Assembly (NCBI GenBank): GCA_016195405.1
Contig: JACPZP010000050.1
Location: 1-45,729, forward strand
Direction of reading: 5' to 3'
DNA: 45,729 bases
Source of the DNA: Planctomycetota bacterium
GTDB lineage: Bacteria; Planctomycetota; Planctomycetia; Gemmatales; Gemmataceae
Below are positions 33,288-41,081 of the stretch, one piece after another. Position numbers and translations under genes: made by a program. Position 1 is the stretch's first letter. The number at the start of each line of letters is the position of its first letter. A model generated the notes under the pieces. The model was not told the DNA's origin. It saw only the letters and a list, made by a program, of their open reading frames with translations, and made no database searches.

Positions 33288-33521
33288 CTAAGAGACCTCC
33301 TCAATTTGGAGTGCGGCGATTTGTCGCCGCTTTAGGATTTTTGGACGCGCCCGAGCCGCGTTGAATGGGCCACGCTGGTCGCGCATTTGTAACCCAGTCT
33401 GATGTTCCTGCCACTGCTCGTGGGCGAACTCCCACGCTTCTTCGCGCGGCGCTTCGGGGTTGGTCGACAGAAACCAATGGTAGGCGAGGGATGTGAACAA
33501 GGTCTCGGATGTTCCAGACAT
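33288..33521 (-). CDS. 77-aa hypothetical protein with strong ribosome binding site
   Basis: The start ATG at 33519-33521 is preceded by AAGGAGG at ideal spacing, which is the main support. The protein begins MSGTSETLFTSLAYHWFLST and continues NPEAPREEAWEFAHEQWQEH, an acidic/aromatic helical composition that looks like a real protein; no family is recognised. The last 15 or so residues (KILKRRQIAALQIEEVS region) are encoded by a dispersed GC-rich hairpin repeat (stem 33313-33330), so the original C-terminus may have been replaced. It is convergent with pstB, 140 nt apart. Confidence 0.65.
   Translation of the reverse strand: MSGTSETLFTSLAYHWFLSTNPEAPREEAWEFAHEQWQEHQTGLQMRDQRGPFNAARARPKILKRRQIAALQIEEVS
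33313..33336 (+). terminator. Hairpin plus T-rich tail downstream of pstB
   Basis: GCGGCGA-TTTG-TCGCCGC (33313-33330) is a perfect 7-bp GC stem, followed on the plus strand by TTTAGGATTTTT. It could terminate the pst transcript. The same stem is, from memory, a frequent planctomycete repeat, so it may be a mobile palindrome used secondarily. It lies inside the 3' end of the convergent 77-aa gene. Confidence 0.45.
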
Positions 33522-33854
33522 AGCGAACCTCCTTGGTGCGAATTCAATCGGGTCCTCATGCCCCATTTATCGCACACGTCGGCAAAGGCCTGGTAAAGCG
33601 GAAATGCGAAAGCTGTGAAGTTTGCAAACCAACAGCCGGCAAAAGAAGTGATCGGGGGCGAAACGTGCACGTCGACACGAAATCCGCAAACCATTGTCGC
33701 CATTCAGGTTATGCTAGGACACTTCCCTCGACTTGCACGTTTTGATGTATGACACCCCCTCCAAAACACCTAGACGCCGATAGCTCATTTTGCGGATTAG
33801 CGGACTGCTCGATAAGACTGCGATCCACCGGACGCCTTTGCATGGAACCGCCGG
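33522..33854. other. 333-nt stretch with no convincing gene
   Basis: Lies between the stop codon of the 1118-aa TPR protein gene (at 33855) and the 77-aa gene start. Apart from the ribosome binding site of the 77-aa gene I see no gene, RNA or repeat here. Short open frames lack ribosome binding sites and family resemblance. Confidence 0.5.
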
Positions 33855-36800
33855 TTATTGAAGTTTGTAAGTATCCAGGGTGTTCGTGCCGCTCCTGACC
33901 TCGATGTGCCACGGTGATGTTTCGGGCTCCAAGAACTGTTTGGGGATGGCACCGTCCATCTTTGGCGGCGGGTCAATCGTGACGATGTATCGACCGGGCG
34001 GGGCGCCGTCGTCTTTTCCGAACGAACTCACCTTGAAGGTGCCGTCGCGGTCCAATCGGGCGTGGCATTCCCGTGAGGGTGGATCCTTGGGATGGAGGCG
34101 CAAGAAGCCACCGGGCAAAGGCTGCCCGTTGGCAAAGACGACCTGGCCGGTCACCGGATAGGTTGTCGGCGCCGACGTGCTGCCGCGGTTGACAAAAAAA
34201 CCCCACGCCGCCGAGCCCATAAGGTAGAAAAGAAAGAGTCCGGCGGCCGCGAGCATGCTGCGTTTCCACAGGGGCATGCGATCGTCGTCATCGTCGCTTT
34301 CCTCGACTCTCGCTCGGGCAATCTGAGCATCGAGGGTGCTCAACATCCTAGAGCGCTTCTGCTCGGTCAGTTTCTTCGCCCTCTCCGCAGCCATACTAGC
34401 ACGCTGGGCCGCTTCGCGGGCTCGATCCTGCCGCTTGATTTGGTCCTGCTCTTTTCGCCAGAGCGCCTCGTCCTCCGTCTCGTTCTCCGTCTCGTTCTCC
34501 GTCTCCTCGTCGTCCTTTACTTTCTCGTCCTCCTCGATGTTTACGATGAGGTCGTGCAGCTCCTCCCGGCCGCGGTTGTAGCCCTTGGACAGCGTGAACT
34601 GCGCGGGCTCGTCGGTCGTGAACAACGGCACCGGCGTTTTCGGGCCTTCCGTTAGTGCGGCCGCCGGAGGCTTTTTCTTGGAACGTTCGCTCGTTGCGGC
34701 GGCGACCAGCTCGGCGCGGGCGGGAATGGGAGTGCTGGGGCCGGTCTTCTCGTCGATGGTTTCCGCGGCTGGCGCTGTCATCTTCGCGCGGGGCATATCG
34801 ACAGCCGCCGCCGGCGGCGCCACGTCCGCCCGGAATACCGCCGATTCCGAGACGAGGACGGGCACCGGCGGTTCGGCGGGCCTCTTCGACGGGGTTGGAC
34901 GCGGCTTAGCCTCGTGGCTTTGCAGCGCCTGGTCACGGGCGGCTCGCACGGTGGCGTTGTCCGGGTCGAGCAAGAGCGCCACCGTGTAGTCGGCGACGGC
35001 GCACTCGTAGCTTCCGCGCGCGGCATGAAGGTTGCCGAGCTGCCCGCAATAAACCGCGGCGTGCTGCGTGTCGAGCCGGGTCGCGTGCGCCAAATCCTCG
35101 AGGGCCAAATCCAAATGTCCTCCCTTGTTGCGGAGGACGGCGCGATGCAGATAGGCGCGGTCGAGCCGCGGATCGAGGCGAATCGCCTCGGTCAAGTCGG
35201 CGACGGCCTGGGGCGCGTTGGCCAGCTTCTTTTGAGCCACGCCGCGCAGGAAGTACGTTTGCGCTCCCAGAGGCTCCAACCGCAATGCCTGCGAGAAATC
35301 GTCGACCGCAGCCGTGTATTCGCGCTGTTGGGCCAGGATGCTGCCGCGGGCGAGATAGGCCTGGGCCAGCTGGGGCTCGTGCCGCACGGCCTCATGGCAA
35401 TCGGCCAGTGCTTCCTCCAGCTGGCCAAGCCGTCCCAGGATTTTGGCGCGGTTGAGCCGTGCCACCGCAAGCGTCGGCTCGATTTGTATTGCTTCGCTGA
35501 AATCGGACTGAGCGAGATCCAGCTCGCCTTTGTGCATGTAGACCTGGCCGCGGCTGGAATAGGCCGCTGCGCGCGATGGCTCGAGCCGCACGGCTTGCGT
35601 AAGGTCCTCGACGGCCCGATCGAGCTTGCCAAGCGCCTCAAAGGTCTGGGCGCGGCGGCAAAAGGCGTCCGCGTTCTTGGGATCGTGGTACAAGGCGTCG
35701 TCGAAGTCGCGAACCGCCCGTTCTTGGTTGCCCTGTTGCTGAAAGAGCACGCCGCGCTCGTAGTATGCCTTGGCGCTGGTGACGTCGAGTTCTAACGCAC
35801 GCGATAGATCCGCTTCGGCTTGTTCGTGCCTGCCCAATTCCCGGAAAGCCGTGCCTCGGTCCATATAGGCGACGGCGTTGTGGGGATCGAGACGAAGCGC
35901 GTTGTCGAGATCGGCAATGGCGCGCTCGAATTCCCCCAGCGCCGCGGTGGCCTCGCCGCGCCGCAAATAGGTCAATGCCGCCAGCGGATTGAGGCGGATG
36001 GCCATGCAGTAGTTGGCGATGGCGCGTTCGTAGGCTTTCTGCGCGGCATAAACATCGCCCAGATCGTGATAGGCCCAGGCGTGGTGCGGATCGAGGCGCA
36101 GCGCCTCGCTGAAGTTCACGACGGCCGCATCGTAGTCTTCGCTGTCGGCGAGGGCTTTGCCGCGGTAGTAGCAGGCGACGGCGCTCTTCGGATCGAGTTC
36201 CAGGGCGGCGCTATAGTCGGCGATCGCTTCTTGGCTCTGACCCATGAGCCAGTACACCTGGCCGCGCTGAACCAGGGCGAGGGAGTTCGACGGATCGACG
36301 CGCAGCGCCTGGCTGTAGTCCGCCAGGGCTTGGGCGTAACTGCCTTGAAGCCGGTGCGAGTCGCCGCGGTGGATGAGTTCTGCGTTGGAGATGCAATCGG
36401 ATCGCCCCGAGCCGAAAGACGCCAAAGGCGGCGCGCCGGCCGCGGTGATCGCAGGCGCGGGATGCGTCTGGCGAATATCTTCCAGGACCGTGTCAACTCG
36501 AGCGACGTAACGGTGAAGTGCCGTCGCCACGCCGCGCAGCTCGGCGCCAACTCCCGCCGTATTCCCGTCAATGAAGAGTTCCGCCATGGCGCCGAAGAGG
36601 TCGGGATCGTCTTCCACCGCGAGCCGGAGGATCTCGCCGACAAGGAAAACCAAGAGTGAACGGTCCGATTCGCACTGCAATTCAAAAAGCGCGCCCAAGT
36701 CGGCATAGCCGGCTTGTTCCAAATCCGCCGTCAGACGAAGGATCGCCGGCATCTCGGCGAGCGGCTCGGCCGCGAGTGGCTCGGCTGCGCCGTTGTCACT

Positions 36801-37211
36801 GCTGACCAGTCGCGGGACAAGGTCCGCAAGCTCCAGTGCGCCGGTAGTCAACAAACCGCTCTTGAGGGCCGCTTCGAGCGACTGCCGGGCTCGCAGGCGC
36901 GCGTCCGGACCGAGGCGGTCGACGGGGCCAAGAGAGACGGTGTCGAGAAGGAAGCGGATCGGCTGGAAAAACTCGATTTCGAGATCGCGCTCCCAAAACA
37001 GCTGGGCGCGTTCCCAAAACTCCTCGCCGGCCAAGAGGATCTCCACGGCGGCCCAGGCGCGGGCGTTCGCTTGACGCAAAGCGCGGGCGACGTGGCGCGT
37101 GCAGCTGAGCAGGTCGCTTTCCAACGCTCCAGGCTCCTCATCTCCACCAGGGAGATTGGAGCCCAGGATTCGCTGGAGTGCGAGGCGCGATAGCACCTGA
37201 ACGCTGCGCAT
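33855..37211 (-). CDS. 1118-aa TPR protein with TM and transthyretin-like domain
   Basis: Four parts are visible. Residues 1-270 form a helical domain I do not recognise (FWERDLEIEFFQPIRFLLD). Residues about 276-752 are 14 consecutive TPRs, almost all exactly 34 aa (e.g. AKAYYERGVLFQQQGNQERAV, AQAYLARGSILAQQREYTAA). Then comes a Pro/Ala linker and an acidic, coiled segment with ENETENETE repeats. A membrane helix (about 985-1007) precedes a C-terminal transthyretin/carboxypeptidase-regulatory-like domain starting YPVTGQVVFANGQPLPGG. In planctomycetes that domain is normally a free-standing small lipoprotein beside DUF1559 genes; here it is fused to a cytoplasmic TPR array, with a DUF1559 gene 89 nt upstream. 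A link between cytoplasm and envelope is inferred. Confidence 0.85.
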   Translation of the reverse strand: MRSVQVLSRLALQRILGSNLPGGDEEPGALESDLLSCTRHVARALRQANARAWAAVEILLAGEEFWERAQLFWERDLEIEFFQPIRFLLDTVSLGPVDRLGPDARLRARQSLEAALKSGLLTTGALELADLVPRLVSSDNGAAEPLAAEPLAEMPAILRLTADLEQAGYADLGALFELQCESDRSLLVFLVGEILRLAVEDDPDLFGAMAELFIDGNTAGVGAELRGVATALHRYVARVDTVLEDIRQTHPAPAITAAGAPPLASFGSGRSDCISNAELIHRGDSHRLQGSYAQALADYSQALRVDPSNSLALVQRGQVYWLMGQSQEAIADYSAALELDPKSAVACYYRGKALADSEDYDAAVVNFSEALRLDPHHAWAYHDLGDVYAAQKAYERAIANYCMAIRLNPLAALTYLRRGEATAALGEFERAIADLDNALRLDPHNAVAYMDRGTAFRELGRHEQAEADLSRALELDVTSAKAYYERGVLFQQQGNQERAVRDFDDALYHDPKNADAFCRRAQTFEALGKLDRAVEDLTQAVRLEPSRAAAYSSRGQVYMHKGELDLAQSDFSEAIQIEPTLAVARLNRAKILGRLGQLEEALADCHEAVRHEPQLAQAYLARGSILAQQREYTAAVDDFSQALRLEPLGAQTYFLRGVAQKKLANAPQAVADLTEAIRLDPRLDRAYLHRAVLRNKGGHLDLALEDLAHATRLDTQHAAVYCGQLGNLHAARGSYECAVADYTVALLLDPDNATVRAARDQALQSHEAKPRPTPSKRPAEPPVPVLVSESAVFRADVAPPAAAVDMPRAKMTAPAAETIDEKTGPSTPIPARAELVAAATSERSKKKPPAAALTEGPKTPVPLFTTDEPAQFTLSKGYNRGREELHDLIVNIEEDEKVKDDEETENETENETEDEALWRKEQDQIKRQDRAREAAQRASMAAERAKKLTEQKRSRMLSTLDAQIARARVEESDDDDDRMPLWKRSMLAAAGLFLFYLMGSAAWGFFVNRGSTSAPTTYPVTGQVVFANGQPLPGGFLRLHPKDPPSRECHARLDRDGTFKVSSFGKDDGAPPGRYIVTIDPPPKMDGAIPKQFLEPETSPWHIEVRSGTNTLDTYKLQ

Positions 37212-37300
37212 GTTGATTGTTCCCTTTGAATAGTCCCGGCCAGGCGCAAGCGGCGGTAGGCTTGCTCTGGCCGGGGGAGGGGTGAAGCAAACAACAGGCG

Positions 37301-38431
37301 TTAGAACGCATCCGACATGTCGACGGCGAGGCCATCGGCCGGATCAATCATGCGGCGGAGGGTGATGCCGCTCACGGTATCCCTTAGGAACTGAACGTGG
37401 CCGTCCAAGAAGAGCACGTTGCAGCCGCCCGGGTGGGCGCTAGAAAGTTCGTCGTTGGGCCCGCAATTGTTGGCGGTCCAGGGACAGGTGGCGGGACCGC
37501 CGATTGGCGTGGCGTTCTGGTTCACCCAGGGGCCCGCGTAGCTCAAGGCGCCCGTGTAAAGAGGGTCAGTGGGGTCCATGTTTGCAGGACCGGACACACC
37601 GTTGCCCGTTTCCGGCTCGCCCCAACGGTTGATGGCGCGGAAGCCCAGACTGTCGCTTTCGTTGTCGGCGGCGGCAATAATCCCTGCAAGCGCGGCGGGA
37701 TCATGCGCCGTCGAGGACTGGAACGGGAAAATGCTGCGGTGGTTGCGCCAGGGCGAGTCCTCGCCGACGATAATTGTGTTGCTGGTGCCGTCGATTACGA
37801 GTGCCAGCGTGCCGTAATTGGCCTTCACGTACGGCAAAGAAAACGTCGTGCCCGCCTTGGAGGTCAGCTCGTTCCAACTTTCGTAGACCTTGAGCGCCCC
37901 AGCGACGCGACCGGGTTTGTTCCGCAGACCGGTGACGGGATCGATGTCCGTGTAGGAAATAGGCATGTAGCTGGTTTGGCCGTAGCCCGCGGGGTCGGGC
38001 TGCACGCCTTCGTTGGTCGGGCAGAGGTAGACGGGAACTTGGGTCTGAAACGCGGCCTTGTTCACGGGATCGTTGTAATACTTGGTCCTGTCGATCGCCC
38101 GGTACGCCCCCTCTTGTTCGATGTAGGGCAGCATGTACATGAAGAACGAGTGCTTGTCGTAGATCTTGTTGGCCACGTTTTGCGGGTCGATGCCCTCCCC
38201 GGGAGTCGGCAGTTTCTTGAAGCTCGACTCGAAGTTGAGGACCGCCAGGCCGAGTTGTTTCAGATTGTTCGTGCAGGTGGTGCGATTGGCCGCCTCGCGG
38301 ACCTTCTGGACCGCGGGCACGAGCAGGCCGATCAGGATGGCGATGATCGCAATCACCACCAACAGCTCGATGAGCGTAAAGCCTGTGCGGCTCACCCTCA
38401 TCCGGGACGTCGTGACCCGTTTCGTCAACAT
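37301..38431 (-). CDS. DUF1559 pilin-like protein (copy 1)
   Basis: A 376-aa planctomycete-specific secreted protein with a type IV pilin/pseudopilin N-terminus: [34 protein letters not shown], where cleavage is expected before Phe (shown here by position about residues 16-49). The C-terminus holds the H-X9-DG motif ([18 protein letters not shown]) and ends DMSDAF. Function unknown; probably an envelope or surface-fibre component processed by a prepilin peptidase. Start chosen at ATG 38429-38431, with GGAGGA 5 nt upstream. Copy 2 lies 254 nt upstream with a similar sequence and leader. Confidence 0.93.
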   Translation of the reverse strand: MLTKRVTTSRMRVSRTGFTLIELLVVIAIIAILIGLLVPAVQKVREAANRTTCTNNLKQLGLAVLNFESSFKKLPTPGEGIDPQNVANKIYDKHSFFMYMLPYIEQEGAYRAIDRTKYYNDPVNKAAFQTQVPVYLCPTNEGVQPDPAGYGQTSYMPISYTDIDPVTGLRNKPGRVAGALKVYESWNELTSKAGTTFSLPYVKANYGTLALVIDGTSNTIIVGEDSPWRNHRSIFPFQSSTAHDPAALAGIIAAADNESDSLGFRAINRWGEPETGNGVSGPANMDPTDPLYTGALSYAGPWVNQNATPIGGPATCPWTANNCGPNDELSSAHPGGCNVLFLDGHVQFLRDTVSGITLRRMIDPADGLAVDMSDAF

Positions 38432-38550
38432 CTGGTCTCCTCCGTAAAGAAGCCGAACCTGGAAGAAAGACAACAGGGGGAATTTAGAGAACCGATTTGT
38501 GCGTTTGATGAAGACAAAATGGAAAACAAAATAAGATGCAGGCGAGGGTA

Positions 38551-38654
38551 CGACCCCTGCCGCCTCGTGCGGCAGGTGAACGAGGTCGAGGGCTAGGCAA
38601 GCGTTCTATTAGCCTGCGACCTACTTCAACTGCCGGACGAGCCGGCAGGGGTCG
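38551..38654. repeat. Palindrome doublet between the two DUF1559 genes
   Basis: Hairpin 1: CCTGCCGC/GCGGCAGG (38556-38576, 5-nt loop). Hairpin 2: CTGCCGG/CCGGCAG (38630-38648, 5-nt loop). The outer 12-mers CGACCCCTGCCG (38551-38562) and CGGCAGGGGTCG (38643-38654) are perfect inverted repeats, so the whole block can fold as one larger structure. It resembles a REP doublet (BIME). Confidence 0.85.
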
Positions 38655-38685
38655 TTAACGCCGCACTGAAGTTGCCAAGGATGCG

Positions 38686-39810
38686 CTAGAACGCGTCGGA
38701 CATGTCGACCGGATTGCCGTCGGCCGGGTCGATCATGCGCCGCAGGGTAAGCCCGGAGACGTCCTGTCGCATGAATTGCACGTGTCCGTCCAAGAACAAA
38801 ACGTGGGCACCGCTTAGATGCGAGCTGGCGATTTCATCGTTGGGGCCGCAGTTGACCGCGAACCAGGGGCACGTGGCGGGACCGCCAATGGGGTTCATGT
38901 CTTGGTTGACCCAAGGCCCGGAGTAGGTCGGATTGCCGCTATAGAGCGGACTGGCCGGGTCCGCAGTCGGCGGCCCGGAGACGCCGTTGGCGTTTTCAGG
39001 ATCACCCCAGCGATTGCCGGCCCGAAAGCCAAAGCCGTCGCTTTCGTTGTCCGCGGGAGAGATGATGCCGGCGACCGCGGCGGGATCGAGCGCGGTCGAC
39101 GCTAGAAACGGAAAGACGGAGCGATGATTGCGAAACGCACCATCTTCGGTGACGATGATGGTGTTGCTGGTGCCGTCGATGCACTGCCTGATGGTCCCAT
39201 AGTTTGCCCGGAATTGCCCTAACCCACTCGAAACGGAAAACGCCTTGCCGTTTTTGTCGAACACGTAATCGTTGGTGTAGGCCTTGAGGGCGCCGGCGAC
39301 GCGCGTCGCCGGGTTCCGCAATCCGTTGGCCGGGTCGATGTCGGTGTAGACAATCGGCATGTAGGAAGTCTGGCCGTAACCCGCGGGATCGGGTTGGATT
39401 CCTGCCGCGCTGGGGCATTTGAAAATGGGTACATCCGTTTGGAATGCCGCTTTGTTCGCCGGGTCGTTGTAAAAGAGGTCCAGGCTGATGGCCCGGAACG
39501 CGCCTTCCTGCTCGATATATGGCAGCAGGTGTGTGAACCACGAGTGCCGCGAATAGTAGCTGTTCGCCGGGGCCTGAGGATCGATGCCCTCGCCGGAACT
39601 CGGGAATTTCTTCAAGGCGCTTTCGAAGTTCAGATTCGCCAGCCCCAGCTGTTTGAGGTTGTTTTGGCAAGTGGTGCGATTGGCCGCCTCGCGGACCTTC
39701 TGGACCGCCGGCAGCAACAGGCCCATCAAAATGGCGATGATCGCCATCACCACCAACAGTTCGATGAGAGTGAATCCGCCGCGGGGCGTCTTGTCCCGGC
39801 TGGCCAACAT
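38686..39810 (-). CDS. DUF1559 pilin-like protein (copy 2)
   Basis: A 374-aa paralogue of the adjacent gene with the same layout: pilin-type N-terminus ([20 protein letters not shown]), shared internal blocks such as [24 protein letters not shown] and [22 protein letters not shown], the H-X9-DG motif (His-LSGAHVLFL-Asp-Gly) and the terminal DMSDAF. GGAG is 8 nt before the ATG at 39808-39810. Its leader shares TTCATCAAA and flanking blocks with that of copy 1, showing that the duplication included the promoter region. A palindrome doublet separates the copies. Confidence 0.94.
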   Translation of the reverse strand: MLASRDKTPRGGFTLIELLVVMAIIAILMGLLLPAVQKVREAANRTTCQNNLKQLGLANLNFESALKKFPSSGEGIDPQAPANSYYSRHSWFTHLLPYIEQEGAFRAISLDLFYNDPANKAAFQTDVPIFKCPSAAGIQPDPAGYGQTSYMPIVYTDIDPANGLRNPATRVAGALKAYTNDYVFDKNGKAFSVSSGLGQFRANYGTIRQCIDGTSNTIIVTEDGAFRNHRSVFPFLASTALDPAAVAGIISPADNESDGFGFRAGNRWGDPENANGVSGPPTADPASPLYSGNPTYSGPWVNQDMNPIGGPATCPWFAVNCGPNDEIASSHLSGAHVLFLDGHVQFMRQDVSGLTLRRMIDPADGNPVDMSDAF

Positions 39811-39919
39811 GGGTCTTCTCCGACGAAGCCGAATTTGGGAAAACAAGCGGCTACTCTAAAGACGGGGTTTGAGGATTTGATGAAAACGAGATGGAGAAAG
39901 GCGCAAGATGAAGAATCGC

Positions 39920-40315
39920 TCATGCCTCGCGCAGCTGCATTAGCAGCTCCCGCACCTTTGCTTCGATCGTGTCGCGCACTTCGCGAAATTGCTCTGCCGT
40001 CATGCCTTTTGGATCCGGAATCGCCCAATCTTCGCGCTTCCTGGCGTGGATAAGCGGGCATTGGTCGCCGCAGCCCATGGTCACGGCAACGTCGAATGCG
40101 ATATCGGGAAGGTCGTCGAGTGACTTCGACCGATGCGTGGTCAGGTCGTACCCCCGTTCGCCGAGCGTTTCGATTGCTTTGGCGTTTACCACACCCGAAG
40201 GCCGTGAGCCGGCGCTGTAAGCTTCCACCGCGCCGGCGCCATGAATCTTGGCAAACGCCTCTGCCATCTGACTGCGATTGGAGTTTTCCACGCATACGAA
40301 AACAACACGTTTCAT
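39920..40315 (-). CDS. arsC: Thioredoxin-coupled arsenate reductase ArsC
   Basis: Reduces arsenate to arsenite. The 131-aa protein is of the low-molecular-weight phosphatase class: P-loop Cys8-x5-Arg14 (CVENSNR), then Cys82 and Cys86 (MGCGDQCP) corresponding to the Cys10/Cys82/Cys89 relay of Staphylococcus ArsC, and DPKG near the C-terminus. Start chosen at ATG 40313-40315, which overlaps the TGA of the upstream aquaporin gene (ATGA), indicating coupled translation. Arsenite would leave through the aquaporin. No ArsR or ArsB/Acr3 gene is next to it. Confidence 0.94.
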   Translation of the reverse strand: MKRVVFVCVENSNRSQMAEAFAKIHGAGAVEAYSAGSRPSGVVNAKAIETLGERGYDLTTHRSKSLDDLPDIAFDVAVTMGCGDQCPLIHARKREDWAIPDPKGMTAEQFREVRDTIEAKVRELLMQLREA

Positions 40316-40998
40316 TCGCAAGACTCCATAGCTCTGCGGCCGCAGCAGCGCTCATCGTGAATGCAGCGGCATACCGCGACCGAGGCGGCGGCGCCTACAA
40401 CCGGCGCCAGGAGATAAATCCACAGGTTATCCAGTTGTAGAGAAACGACGGCCGGGGCCAGTGACCGAGCCGGATTCATGGACGCGCCGGAGATTGGCCC
40501 GGCCAACATCGCCTCTAACGCAATGACCGAGCCAACAGCGATCCCCGCGGTTATTCCTTTTTCTTTGGCTCCGGTGGAAACCGAAAGGATCACGAACATC
40601 AAAAGTGCCGTCAGGATTGCCTCCAACAAAAGGGACTGGATCGGGTGCCCCCAGGGACGCGTCGCGCCCAGCGATTCGTGCTGCGGAAAAAGGACGCAAA
40701 GGCACAGGCTGGCCAACAAGGCGCCGACGCACTGGCTGGCGATGTAGGGCAATGCCCTGCGAACCGGAAATCGGCGCGCCGCCACGAAGCCGATCGTGAC
40801 TGCCGGATTCAAGTGCGCGCCCGACACTTCGCCCACGGCATAGATCATCGCCAGCACGATGAGGCCGAAGGTCACCGCAATGCCGACGTGCGATACCACG
40901 CCGCCCGTGACATCGTTAATGACGATAGCGCCAGTGCCCGCGAACACGAGCGCGAAAGTGCCGAACAACTCCGCCGCCAGTTTTTTCATTTCGCTCAT
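40312..40998 (-). CDS. Aquaporin/glycerol-channel family protein (AqpS-like)
   Basis: A 228-aa six-helix MIP channel with both pore motifs: SGAHLNPAVT in the first half and SGASMNPARS in the second. By fusion-like coupling with arsC it probably conducts arsenite out of the cell, as described for AqpS in Sinorhizobium meliloti; a water or other neutral-solute role is possible. The start ATG 40996-40998 has no clear ribosome binding site; a GTG one codon upstream is an alternative. A 31-bp inverted repeat fills the gap to the upstream TPR gene and could control transcription into this pair. Confidence 0.92.
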   Translation of the reverse strand: MSEMKKLAAELFGTFALVFAGTGAIVINDVTGGVVSHVGIAVTFGLIVLAMIYAVGEVSGAHLNPAVTIGFVAARRFPVRRALPYIASQCVGALLASLCLCVLFPQHESLGATRPWGHPIQSLLLEAILTALLMFVILSVSTGAKEKGITAGIAVGSVIALEAMLAGPISGASMNPARSLAPAVVSLQLDNLWIYLLAPVVGAAASVAVCRCIHDERCCGRRAMESCE

Positions 40999-41009
40999 CA
41001 CTGATTCGC

Positions 41010-41081
41010 TAGAATCGGTTTCAATAGGGGGTCAGGACCTGTGATTATAGAGGTCCTGACCCCGTTTTGAAACCGATTCTA
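41010..41081. repeat. 31-bp near-perfect inverted repeat
   Basis: Arms 41010-41040 (starting TAGAATCGGTTTCAA, ending GTCAGGACCT) and 41051-41081 match at 29 of 31 positions around a 10-nt loop (GTGATTATAG). It occupies practically the entire gap between the 939-aa TPR gene and the aquaporin gene; the TPR gene's TAG stop (41079-41081) is the first triplet of one arm. GGGGTCAGGACCT-type palindromes are, from memory, dispersed in many bacteria and in some cases linked to RAYT transposases. Confidence 0.88.

Noticed and set aside
33229..33291. 20-codon frame LRAPDRETIDAYLKAPDR after pstB
   Set aside because: Looks protein-like and could be a gene remnant, but it is too short, has no ribosome binding site and no match I can name.
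33530..33570. Sequence resembling a tRNA T-arm and 3' end (GGTGCGAATTC, GGGTCCTC)
   Set aside because: No acceptor, D-arm or anticodon arm could be found upstream on either strand, so it is not a tRNA or a recognisable att site.
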